Assembly (NCBI RefSeq): GCF_003443675.1
Contig: NZ_CP031963.1
Coordinates: forward strand, 806,001 to 870,000
Reading direction: 5' to 3'
Source: Aquimarina sp. BL5
GTDB lineage: Bacteria; Bacteroidota; Bacteroidia; Flavobacteriales; Flavobacteriaceae
DNA length: 64,000 nt
Part shown: in pieces, positions 27,256-35,836 of the stretch
Layout: every line of letters starts with the position of its first letter
How positions within the stretch are numbered: position 1 is the stretch's first letter
Translations under genes and position numbers: made by a program
The notes under the pieces: model-generated
The model's input: only the letters and a program-made list of their open reading frames with translations
Database searches by the model: none
Told to the model about the DNA's origin: nothing

Positions 27256-28587
27256 CTATTGTATTGGTTTAGGACTCCATTTAAGGAAATTAGGTTTAAT
27301 AACTAACTGAACCCATCCCCAGTTTTGTAATCCACTTGGATTAGGCTGATTTTTTAGAAACTCCATTCCATCTGCGGCAAACATTTGAGAATATCCAACT
27401 TTTACTGACGCATAAGGGAGTAATTTTTGTGTAAATACAATATCCACTTCAGTTCCAAGGTATTTGTCAGCTTCTGATCCATCAGTATCATCAATAAGAG
27501 TAGCTGCGGATGAGAAGTAATGTCCTTTTACAAGAAGGCTAGAGGATTTTCCAAGCTTAAAATTTGCTTTGGCATATATATCAGTTAAACCAACAGAGTT
27601 TGCGTGGTTTCCAACATAAAAGTAATCCATATATCCGTTAAACTTATGATTAGTACCATAAAGAGGAAAGAAAGAATAGTTTTTTCCATCCGTTTCGTCT
27701 TGATCTGTACCGCTTTGGATTTCAAAACCTCCTCCAATACCGACAGAACCAACTTTTCCATTGGCTTCTAATCCAACTAAATATGCGGAAAGATCAGTGG
27801 ATGGATTTGCAGGATCACTAGTGTCAGGACCTTCTCCTGCTTGTAGATAAGCATTTAAAGCAAGACCTACTCCTCCAAATTTAAACTTAGAGTGTGTACC
27901 AAATGTATGTGTATGATAGAATCCATCTGTAGCGGCTCCATTTACCACATTTTGGAAGGTGTTATTTAATGCTAAAAAGCTAAGCGTTGCTTTTTCTGAA
28001 GCTTTCCAGGTTAGGTGTGCATACTCCATAGCTTTATAACTAAAAAAGCCAGTAACATTATATATAGTCCCTGTTTGATTACCAGGAAGTGCATCTAAAT
28101 CATTTTGACTAAATGCAAAACCAAGATCTAATTTAATCTTTTCGTTTCCATATCTTATTAAAGCTAAATCATGGAAACGACCTTGTAATGCCCAGTCTAA
28201 ACCACCTAAGATTCTCTGATCATCATATGATATCATTTGTCGACCTACTTTAGTAGACCAACCTTTTCCAAAAGCCAAAGATGCCCAGGCTTCTGCAATT
28301 TGCAAATTATTATTAGCATCATTATCCAGAATCTGTCTGGTATCTCCCCATACTCTAACATCCTGAACACTAAAATGAGCTTTGAATTTTTCGGAAGTAT
28401 ATCCGAATTTTAGTCTGGCTCTCTGCTGTACAAAAGCCGCAGGGTCAGCTCCTTGAGGAACTAAACTATTGAATCCGTGACGATATTCAAATCGATCTCT
28501 AAAATCTAAATCAACACTTAATTCTTGAGCTGTTATAACATTAGTTAACAGCAAAGTACACAATAACAATTGTAATTTTATTTTCAT
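27256..28587 (-). CDS. Alginate_export-type outer-membrane porin
   Basis: 443 aa with a Sec signal (ending TNVITAQ). Sequence such as FRDRFEYRHGFNSL, QQRARLKFGYTSEKF, AWASLAFGKGWSTKVGRQMISYDDQRILGG and RFHDLALIRY follows the alginate export family of outer-membrane barrels. In Bacteroidota such porins often sit beside nitrate/nitrite genes, so the name does not prove alginate transport. The next upstream gene encodes a PilJ/NarX-type protein, which agrees with an anion-related role (inference). Confidence 0.82.
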   Translation of the reverse strand: MKIKLQLLLCTLLLTNVITAQELSVDLDFRDRFEYRHGFNSLVPQGADPAAFVQQRARLKFGYTSEKFKAHFSVQDVRVWGDTRQILDNDANNNLQIAEAWASLAFGKGWSTKVGRQMISYDDQRILGGLDWALQGRFHDLALIRYGNEKIKLDLGFAFSQNDLDALPGNQTGTIYNVTGFFSYKAMEYAHLTWKASEKATLSFLALNNTFQNVVNGAATDGFYHTHTFGTHSKFKFGGVGLALNAYLQAGEGPDTSDPANPSTDLSAYLVGLEANGKVGSVGIGGGFEIQSGTDQDETDGKNYSFFPLYGTNHKFNGYMDYFYVGNHANSVGLTDIYAKANFKLGKSSSLLVKGHYFSSAATLIDDTDGSEADKYLGTEVDIVFTQKLLPYASVKVGYSQMFAADGMEFLKNQPNPSGLQNWGWVQLVIKPNFLKWSPKPIQ

Positions 28588-28620
28588 ATTCTTTAGGTTT
28601 TTAAAAGTTTAGATAAAAAA

Positions 28621-28630
28621 AATACGTATT
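28621..28630. promoter_or_regulatory. AATACGTATT palindrome 1 upstream of the porin
   Basis: 10-bp perfect palindrome starting 34 bp upstream of the porin ATG; centre-to-centre distance to the second site is 25 bp. Confidence 0.45.
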
Positions 28631-28643
28631 AAAAATTTTGTTT

Positions 28644-28657
28644 AAAATACGTATTTT
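28644..28657. promoter_or_regulatory. AATACGTATT palindrome 2 upstream of the porin
   Basis: 14-bp perfect palindrome AAAATACGTATTTT containing the same core. Two copies in one promoter suggest a dimeric regulator. Confidence 0.5.
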
Positions 28658-28689
28658 TCCCCGTTTTATTCACGGTGTTATGTAATAAT

Positions 28690-29559
28690 CTATATCTTAA
28701 CTTTTTCGTATAAGCTAGTTACTGAATTAAAAGCTTTTGTTAAATCGTTACTTATCTTATACATTTCCAAAGGTTTAAACCCTTGATTCATTAGCTTTTC
28801 CTTGCCATTTTTTATTTGCTCCCATTTTGACATGGCTACTCCTAACTTTTCATCAATTTGTTCGTTATTAAAATTAGATATCAATAGCATTGTAATAGCT
28901 CCATCGAGTTCATTAAAAACATTATTCAACATTTGTTCAGAATTTTTAGTCTTTAACGTAGTCTGATTTGCAAAATAATATAATGCCAATCTTTGAGCAA
29001 GCATACGCTGTCTCCCGGCCATATTTATCATCTTTTTAAGTTCTAAATCAGATTCACTCGAACCATCATCTTCAAGTAAATTCTCATCGCTTTGATTAGC
29101 TCCTTTTGATTCTACTATAACAGCAGACACCACATCATTTGTTGCTTTCAGCAAATCTGTATTTAAATCGATAATCTTTTTTGCATTATCGTAATTAGGA
29201 GTAGTTTCAATAAGCTTCTTAAACTCTACCCAGATAACATCTACCTTGGCAATTCTATCTTTAGTAACCTTATAACCAGAATTTTGGTTAATAATACCAT
29301 TTTGTTTTTCGAAAATAATTTTACTGGTTAAAAGATCTCTTTTTGCTTTTGTATCACTAGGGTTCTCGACTAAATATAAATAAGATTTAGCCATTTTCTG
29401 ACTTAGCATACGTTGCTTACCAGAAATATTAACCGCTTTGTTAAAGGTTAACATTCCATATTTTAAACTTTGTTGGGCACTAATCGTATTTGTACCAAAT
29501 GCTATCAATCCGATCAGGAATAAAAACATTATAGATCTTAGTGTTAAATTTTTTTTCAT
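28690..29559 (-). CDS. Secreted protein with two PilJ/NarX-type sensor domains
   Basis: 289 aa with a signal peptide (about 28 residues, ending TISAQ). Two copies of the PilJ/NarX N-terminal domain: one beginning NISGKQRMLSQKMAKSYLYL (about residue 42), one beginning NMAGRQRMLAQRLALYYFA (about 178). In NarX-type kinases this helix binds nitrate/nitrite. Here there is no transmembrane or kinase part, so it would be a free periplasmic ligand-binding protein. It lies between the porin and paralogue B on the same strand, with 102 bp and 28 bp gaps. Confidence 0.82.
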   Translation of the reverse strand: MKKNLTLRSIMFLFLIGLIAFGTNTISAQQSLKYGMLTFNKAVNISGKQRMLSQKMAKSYLYLVENPSDTKAKRDLLTSKIIFEKQNGIINQNSGYKVTKDRIAKVDVIWVEFKKLIETTPNYDNAKKIIDLNTDLLKATNDVVSAVIVESKGANQSDENLLEDDGSSESDLELKKMINMAGRQRMLAQRLALYYFANQTTLKTKNSEQMLNNVFNELDGAITMLLISNFNNEQIDEKLGVAMSKWEQIKNGKEKLMNQGFKPLEMYKISNDLTKAFNSVTSLYEKVKI

Positions 29560-29587
29560 TTTTTTCTTTTATAGTTTAAATTGATTT

Positions 29588-29941
29588 TTAGTACTCTTCT
29601 AGAGATAATTGAATGATTTTATTATCCGAAGATAATTTTAATACCAGAATTGTTGATGCGTTTTCGAACTCTACTAAGTAACGCTTACTTCCTTCATCAT
29701 CCATTAGAAAAGAAGACTCTCCTATAGGTCCTTTTTTAGCTTGATTATCAACTATAAAGCTTTGAACTTTATCTAAGGTAAATGACGATTGTAAATCCGA
29801 AGAGAATAATTCGAAAAGCTTATTAGCATCTTTTGCATTATACGCATCAGCTATTTTTGTGATAGTCATTTGATAACTATCTTCTGTCTGCGTAAAACTA
29901 AAACAGATGCATAGTAATAGTAAGTAGGTAATTTTTTTCAT
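29588..29941 (-). CDS. Small secreted protein, DUF3887-like (paralogue B)
   Basis: 117 aa with a signal peptide (MKKITYLLLLCICFSF). Paralogue of the protein at 26710-27057: same length, YNAKDANKLFELFSSDLQ, FTLDKVQSF, RYLVEFE. First gene of the minus-strand block leading to the PilJ-domain gene, which begins 28 bp beyond its stop. Function unknown. Confidence 0.78.
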   Translation of the reverse strand: MKKITYLLLLCICFSFTQTEDSYQMTITKIADAYNAKDANKLFELFSSDLQSSFTLDKVQSFIVDNQAKKGPIGESSFLMDDEGSKRYLVEFENASTILVLKLSSDNKIIQLSLEEY

Positions 29942-30861
29942 AAAGTTTGGGATTTGGGATTAAATGGTTAAAATTATTTTATAAGGATCTAACCTTTTTC
30001 TGTTATTAATTTTAATTTGCGTAATAACAACACAAGGCAAAACTATTTTTTTAAAAACTGATAAAACATATATCTTCGACTAAATACATTTTTAATACGT
30101 TTAATTACTTTTATTTTTGGTTAAGTGGGATATTAAAAACATCACTGTTTTTGATAAATCTTAATAGTTTTTATACATCAATCGTGTTTAAAAGTATAAG
30201 TTATTTTAAATATTATGGTTTTAACATAATAAATTTACGTTTTAAGTGTCATTTTTACATAATATGATTTTGATAATTCTTAATAAAATAGATTAAATAC
30301 ATATAAAAACGATTAAATACGCAAATTATACTTACACATTAAGATAATTAAAAAATAATCAAGGGAATATTCAGTATTTAATATCGCAAAATGAAACAAC
30401 ATTAAGGATCTACTGATTTTGTTAGAAAAATAATAGTACTTTTAAAAAAAATCGCTTTAACAAGTATCATATAGCTTTCTACGAGAGGATCTGTTTTTAT
30501 TTAAATAATTGATTTTCAATTGTATTTTAGAAACACTAAAGAATTTATTTTTTTCATAGAATGTTGAGTTTGTTTACTCAAACTTAAACTAATGATACGG
30601 TAAAACCGTAAATTTATTATGTTTTTAACATATAATTGTGATTTGTTTAACATCTTTAAAACTTGAAATTAGCGACAAAAAAAAGCACCAATCCATCTCT
30701 TCTTAAGTAAAGCCAATCATAATAAAACTGTAAGAATATTCCCTATAAAATAATACTGAATTATTCATACAGACCATACACTAAGAAAGGCTAATAATAG
30801 TTTACTAAAAAAAACTTAGTTTTATCAATTCAGTCTTTAAAGAAGATAGACATTAATTTTT
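29942..30861. other. 920-bp AT-rich region without a convincing gene
   Basis: Probably the control region of the minus-strand block and the plus-strand peptidase gene. Visible items: an AATACGT half-site with imperfect symmetry (30094-30103), two direct copies of GATTAAATAC 20 bp apart (30291-30300 and 30311-30320), an inverted repeat TATTATG/CATAATA (30211-30231) and a short palindrome TACGGT-AAA-ACCGTA (30596-30610). I saw no ORF or known RNA family. Confidence 0.5.
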
Positions 30862-31668
30862 ATGAAAAAATTCATCAAAATATTTTTTAAAGCATTAATA
30901 ATAATATTTCTAACGCTATTCACCCAAGTTGGGGGAGTTATATACTTGATAATTGAACTGATTGTTAAAAGAACTATCAAAAACTACAGATTGATAAAGG
31001 CTAGCGTTTTTATGGTAACTTATTTAATAATAACATTCGTGATAGTACCTTATCTTGCTCCTGCCTTCGGAAGAGAAAAAATAAAAAATAGTGATTTAAT
31101 TGAAGCTTGTACTTTATTTACCATACTTAGCAATAGAAACTACGTAACTCCAGAATTAAATGTCTCTTTACTAAAAATAGCCAAAATCATTAGTAAAAAA
31201 CATAGTAACATTAAATTAATATATCTGGATGCTAATTTTCCATTCATGGATGGATTTCCTTTACCACCGCATCTAAGTCATAATGATGGAAAAAAAATTG
31301 ATGTTTCTTTCATTTATACAAATAACAAAAGAACACTTACCAACCAAAAACCAGCGCTATTGGGGTATGGCGTATATGAAGGACCAAATCCAGGAGAATA
31401 TGATCAAATCAAAGCATGTAAGAAAAAAGGATACTGGCAATATGACTTTGCAAAATATCTCACATTAGGAATCTCAAATAATCAACTTAAGCTTTCAGAA
31501 AAAGCAACAAAAGATTTACTTTTGGCAATTGTAAATCAACAAAATGTGGGAAAGGTTTTTATTGAACCTCATCTCGAAAGTAGATTAGGAGTAGAAAACC
31601 CTAAAATACGATTTCATGGATGTCAAGCAGTCAGGCATGATGATCACATACATTTACAACTAAAATAG
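30862..31668 (+). CDS. Membrane-anchored LAS-type metallopeptidase-like protein
   Basis: 268 aa. Two hydrophobic segments (about residues 8-33 and 45-70) precede a soluble domain with LSHNDGKKIDVSF (about 140), matching the LAS metal motif H-x6-D with Gly at the fourth position, and VRHDDHIHLQL at the C-terminus giving the HxH ligand. LAS enzymes (MepA, VanY/VanX, lysostaphin families) cut peptidoglycan cross-links, so a murein-peptidase role is inferred. The C-terminal HDDHIHL resembles MepA. I know of no close family name. Confidence 0.7.
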   Translation: MKKFIKIFFKALIIIFLTLFTQVGGVIYLIIELIVKRTIKNYRLIKASVFMVTYLIITFVIVPYLAPAFGREKIKNSDLIEACTLFTILSNRNYVTPELNVSLLKIAKIISKKHSNIKLIYLDANFPFMDGFPLPPHLSHNDGKKIDVSFIYTNNKRTLTNQKPALLGYGVYEGPNPGEYDQIKACKKKGYWQYDFAKYLTLGISNNQLKLSEKATKDLLLAIVNQQNVGKVFIEPHLESRLGVENPKIRFHGCQAVRHDDHIHLQLK

Positions 31669-31705
31669 ACCTCGACCGGTTTAGTCTGATACAAAAACAA
31701 ATAGT

Positions 31706-32365
31706 ATGGAAATTAAAACTTTATCATTACATCATATCATCAAAGAACCAACTGTAAAAAAAGATAAAACTCCTGTTTTATTTATGTTTCACGGTTATGG
31801 TAGTGATGAAAATGATTTGTTTTCATTTTCTTCCGAGCTTCAAGATGAATTATTCGTTATATCTGTTAGAGCTCCATATCCAATGCAACCATATGGCAAT
31901 GCCTGGTATGCTATTTATTTTGATGCTGCACAAGGAAAATTTAGTGATGATAAGCAGGCCATAGAATCCCGAGATAAAATATCAAATTTTATAGATGAAG
32001 CTGTTGCGGCTTATGATCTAGATACGGATAATGTTACGTTACTTGGTTTTAGTCAAGGCACTATTCTTAGTTATGCTGTAGCACTCTCCTATCCTGAGAA
32101 AGTAAAAAATGTCGTAGCATTGAGCGGGTATCTAAATGAAGATATTCTCAAAGAAAATTATGCCGATAACGACTTTTCTAAACTTAATTTATATTGCTCA
32201 CACGGAAGTGTTGATCAAGTAATTCCAATTGACTGGGCTCGCAAAGCTCCATTAAAACTTGCTGAACTTGGAATACAAACATCTTTAAATGAATTTCCTG
32301 TGGGTCACGGAGTAGATCCTCGTAATTTTTATCAGTTTAAAGAGTGGTTGGGTAAACACCTATAG
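31706..32365 (+). CDS. Phospholipase/carboxylesterase family alpha/beta hydrolase
   Basis: 219 aa. LFMFHGYGSDENDLFSF forms the oxyanion region (about residue 26); the nucleophile Ser is in LLGFSQGTILSYA (about 116); the acid is in HGSVDQVIPIDWA (about 170); and the His in FPVGHGVDP (about 200). No signal peptide. Family substrates are short acyl esters. Begins 37 bp after the LAS-type gene on the same strand. Confidence 0.9.
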   Translation: MEIKTLSLHHIIKEPTVKKDKTPVLFMFHGYGSDENDLFSFSSELQDELFVISVRAPYPMQPYGNAWYAIYFDAAQGKFSDDKQAIESRDKISNFIDEAVAAYDLDTDNVTLLGFSQGTILSYAVALSYPEKVKNVVALSGYLNEDILKENYADNDFSKLNLYCSHGSVDQVIPIDWARKAPLKLAELGIQTSLNEFPVGHGVDPRNFYQFKEWLGKHL

Positions 32366-32438
32366 AAATGCCACGAAAATCATACTAAGTAATAGTTTTT
32401 TTCGTTCAAATAGAGTTACTTGTCTTAAAACTCTAAAA

Positions 32439-34973
32439 ATGAAAACGCTAACCACCCCAATTGTTTTCGTGCTACTTTTCTTTACCTTTTTTGGTACAGC
32501 ACAAATCACTTATGAATCCGCATTCCCAAATATAGGTTTCGAATTCGCAACCGAAATACAATCTCCCGGAGACGGTACAGATCGAATGTTTATTGTAGAA
32601 CAACGAGGAAGAATCAAAGTGTTTCCCAGAAAAAGTGATGTCGCAACTAGCGAAGTAGACACTTTCTTGGATATTACAGATCGTGTACGTTTTAGAGATG
32701 GCCAAGAAGTAGGATTGCTAGGATTGGCTTTCCATCCAGATTATAACACTAATAGATATTTCTACACTTATTACACTACGAATAGTCCCGTGGCAGGTAT
32801 TTCGGTAAGAATGGTACTTTCTAGATTTACAGTAAGTGCTACGAATCCTAATTTTGTTGATCCAGATAGTGAATTAGTTCTTTTTCAGTTTGATAAAAAT
32901 CAAAATAACAGCAACCACAATGGTGGTAAAATTGCCTTTGGCTTAGATGGATATCTTTATATTTCTATCGGTGACGGAGGTGGTGGAAATGATCCCGAAC
33001 GCAATGGACAAAATAAGAACACTGTTTTTGGTAGTATTCTGCGTATTGATGTAGATTTAGATGGAAACAATCCAATAGAAACCAATTCAGATTTACCCAA
33101 TGGAAATTACGAAATCCCTAGTGACAATCCTTTTGTTGGTATAAACGGATTGGATGAAATATATGTATATGGAATAAGAAATACCTGGAAGTTTTCATTT
33201 GATAATGTAACAGGTAGACTTTGGGGTGCAGATGTAGGTCAAGGAGCTTTTGAAGAAGTAAATATTATAGAGAAAGGAGGAAATTATGGTTGGAGTCGAT
33301 TTGAAGGGAATTCTGTAGCTAATAGTAACGTTACTATTAACGAACCTACTATCTTCCCCGTACATGTATACAATCGTAATCAAGGAGATCGATCTATAAC
33401 AGGAGGCTATGTATATCGAGGATCAGAAATTACTAGCTTAAGTCCAGATATAAGTTCGAAATACATTTTTGGTGATTATGTAAGTGGAAGAGTTTGGGCA
33501 TTAGACTATAATTCTTCAACTGGAACTGGCAGTAGTACCTTGCTATTTAACACATCTGGTGAGTTTGTTTCTTCTTTTGGAGTAGATAAAAATGGTGAAC
33601 TATATTTTAGTGACTACGGAAGTAATGCACAAATTTATAAACTCGTAGACGGCATATCTACCCCTTCCGGAACTGCAGTAAATGGTATTGGAAGATGGGA
33701 AGAATTGAATCAAGGAATTCCCAACGGAATTGTACAATCTGTAGTTACAGATACAAATGGAGATGTATTTCATGCAGGAACCTTTAGTCAAGCAGGTAAC
33801 ATTACTGCAAATAACATTGCAGTATGGAATGAAACTTCTGGTTGGAGTACATTGAGCATGGGATCCAATGGGACTATTAATGCTCTTAAAATTGGACCAG
33901 ACGGAAACTTATATGCTGGTGGGGCTTTTACAGAAATAGGAGGCGTTTCTGCACAAAATATTGCAGTGTGGAATGGCAGTAATTGGTCTCCATTAGGATC
34001 AGGAATTGATGGAACTGTGGCTGCATTAGAAATCGATAATAACAACAATGTATATGCTGGTGGAGTTTTTGAAACCGTAAATGGAAATACAGTACGAAAT
34101 ATCGCTTTATGGAATGGTATGACCTGGTCTGCTTTAACAGACACTGCCAATGGAGTATCAGGTACTAACAATGAGGTTCGATCTTTGGTATTAGACAGTG
34201 ATGGAATGCTTTATGTCGGAGGAAATTTTGATGAAGCCGGAAACAATGCTGCCAATAGAATAGCAACTTGGAATGGAACTAACTGGGGAACCTTGGGCAC
34301 AGGAACTAGTGGTTTTGTAGAAGCTATTGCAGTAACTCCAACAGAGGTATTTATAGGTGGTAATTTTTCTATTGCTGGAGGCCAAACTGTAAATCGTATC
34401 GCAAGATGGAATAAGAACACGACCAGTTGGTCTTCCTTAGACAATGGTGTAAATAACATTGTAAATTCATTAATTCACGATGGAAGCAACTTATACGCTG
34501 GCGGTGCTTTTGATACTGCAAATATTGATACTAGTAATAGTATTATTGTAAATAATATAGCAAGATGGAGCGAAACCAATGGCTGGGAAGCATTAGGCAC
34601 TGATACTAATGTGGGTGTAGATATTAAAATCAACACCTTAGAGTTTGCTTCTGATAGTGACGGAATAAATAAGATTTTTGTAGGTGGAAACTTCTCAACG
34701 GCAGGTGTAATAAACACTAATAATACTGCACAATGGATATCCCAAAATGTACTAAGTACTCCAGACATTAATCAATCTACAGTTTTTTTGTATCCTAACC
34801 CCACTACCGGTATTGTAAGATTACCACAAGAAAATAATTGGATACTTACTGATAATTCTGGTAAAATTATAGATAAAGGTAAAAGTGCCTCTCTTGATAT
34901 TTCGGAATATGCAGTTGGTATGTATTTTTTAAAAATAGAGAACAGCAAAACACTAAAGATTATTAAAAAATAA
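32439..34973 (+). CDS. T9SS-secreted sugar dehydrogenase with propeller-like repeats
   Basis: 844 aa. Signal peptide (about 22 residues, ending FGTAQ). Residues about 25-400 are a glucose/sorbosone dehydrogenase-type six-bladed domain (PGDGTDRMFIVEQRGRIKVF, LGLAFHPDYNTNRYFYTYY, NHNGGKIAFGLDGYLYISIGDGG, WGADVGQGAFEEVNII). Residues about 415-770 hold roughly eight repeats of about 45 aa with the theme NIAVWNG..W..LG..G.V.AL....LYAGG.F. Residues about 782-844 are a type A sorting domain (YPNPTTGIVRL...KIIKK). An extracellular enzyme plus binding propeller; PQQ use is inferred from family. Confidence 0.88.
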   Translation: MKTLTTPIVFVLLFFTFFGTAQITYESAFPNIGFEFATEIQSPGDGTDRMFIVEQRGRIKVFPRKSDVATSEVDTFLDITDRVRFRDGQEVGLLGLAFHPDYNTNRYFYTYYTTNSPVAGISVRMVLSRFTVSATNPNFVDPDSELVLFQFDKNQNNSNHNGGKIAFGLDGYLYISIGDGGGGNDPERNGQNKNTVFGSILRIDVDLDGNNPIETNSDLPNGNYEIPSDNPFVGINGLDEIYVYGIRNTWKFSFDNVTGRLWGADVGQGAFEEVNIIEKGGNYGWSRFEGNSVANSNVTINEPTIFPVHVYNRNQGDRSITGGYVYRGSEITSLSPDISSKYIFGDYVSGRVWALDYNSSTGTGSSTLLFNTSGEFVSSFGVDKNGELYFSDYGSNAQIYKLVDGISTPSGTAVNGIGRWEELNQGIPNGIVQSVVTDTNGDVFHAGTFSQAGNITANNIAVWNETSGWSTLSMGSNGTINALKIGPDGNLYAGGAFTEIGGVSAQNIAVWNGSNWSPLGSGIDGTVAALEIDNNNNVYAGGVFETVNGNTVRNIALWNGMTWSALTDTANGVSGTNNEVRSLVLDSDGMLYVGGNFDEAGNNAANRIATWNGTNWGTLGTGTSGFVEAIAVTPTEVFIGGNFSIAGGQTVNRIARWNKNTTSWSSLDNGVNNIVNSLIHDGSNLYAGGAFDTANIDTSNSIIVNNIARWSETNGWEALGTDTNVGVDIKINTLEFASDSDGINKIFVGGNFSTAGVINTNNTAQWISQNVLSTPDINQSTVFLYPNPTTGIVRLPQENNWILTDNSGKIIDKGKSASLDISEYAVGMYFLKIENSKTLKIIKK

Positions 34974-35177
34974 ATGAATAATTTTTTTTAGCACATATCT
35001 TTAAGACCTATACCTCATAGAATTAATGGTTTAATTTATTTCTAGGTTAGCTGTCAATACTATCTTTCTATTTAAAAAGAGTATGTTTTTCAAAACAAGA
35101 TTTTAATTTATAATCAGTTGTACATTTAAGTGTTTTATGAATAGTGATATTACCTATCCCAAAATAAGGATGTTCTT

Positions 35178-35185
35178 TATATTTG
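35178..35185 (+). promoter_or_regulatory. -7 box of the small lipoprotein gene
   Basis: TATATTTG, exact TAnnTTTG match 50 bp upstream of the ATG at 35236. It supports that start over an upstream in-frame ATG. Confidence 0.45.
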
Positions 35186-35235
35186 CAAAACATTGTTATG
35201 GCATTAAATTTGGGCAGTGTTTTCAAAACCAAATT

Positions 35236-35784
35236 ATGAGGGCTTTACTTTTTACTGCACTTTTTTTACTTTCTTTTTCATCTTGCATACCTACTAAAAT
35301 AGCGCCCAATATTAAAGAAGATAAAGTAATGGCAGCCAAAAAATTCAAAAAACAACTTCCTAAAAGACAAGGTTTTATTTTTGAAGATCCTAAAAATGCT
35401 AATGAGTTTTATGCCTATATCAATGCCAAATTTAAATTAAACAACAAAGATGTTCGGTGGAATGTTCCTTTTACTGTGAATAATAAAGAATATTATCTTT
35501 CATTTTATGAAGTAGAAAGAACTTCTAAAACTATTAATATCGCTCCAATTATAGCTGATGCTGCTTTAATAGCGGCATATCAGACAGTAGGGAGTGCTTT
35601 TGATAATTTTTATACTTCTAGAAGTGGAAAGTGGTATGTAGTAATTACAATAAATGAAGAAGATTTTATGGATCCTCTTGAAAAGAACTATGCAAAAAGG
35701 GAAGAAGTTGTAGCTTTTCTGCGACAACTCAAAAAAGAATATTTATCTACTAGTAATTATAACAAATATTTATTGATGGATTAA
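35236..35784 (+). CDS. Small lipoprotein, unknown function
   Basis: 182 aa from the ATG at 35236, where MRALLFTALFLLSFSSCIPTK forms a clean SPII signal with Cys at 17. The open frame extends to an ATG at 35137, but that would bury the signal and place a promoter box within the gene. The body is basic with ADAALIAAYQTVGSAFDNFYTSR, a possible amphipathic or membrane-associating helix, near residue 110. I do not recognise the family. Confidence 0.75.
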   Translation: MRALLFTALFLLSFSSCIPTKIAPNIKEDKVMAAKKFKKQLPKRQGFIFEDPKNANEFYAYINAKFKLNNKDVRWNVPFTVNNKEYYLSFYEVERTSKTINIAPIIADAALIAAYQTVGSAFDNFYTSRSGKWYVVITINEEDFMDPLEKNYAKREEVVAFLRQLKKEYLSTSNYNKYLLMD

Positions 35785-35793
35785 TGAAATTAT

Positions 35794-35836
35794 AAAATAA
35801 ACTGAGCTGTTTAATAACACCTCAGTTTATTTTTTC
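35794..35836. terminator. Bidirectional terminator
   Basis: 13-bp perfect stem (AAAATAAACTGAG / CTCAGTTTATTTT) with a 14-nt loop between the lipoprotein gene and the convergent AraC-type gene. Confidence 0.88.

Noticed and set aside
33600..34768. Several antisense open frames of 60-130 codons
   Set aside because: They lie opposite the repeat region of the sugar dehydrogenase gene, have no start context and mirror its repeat codons; shadows.
35137..35235. 33-codon N-terminal extension of the small lipoprotein
   Set aside because: It would bury a perfect lipoprotein signal and contains a -7 promoter box.
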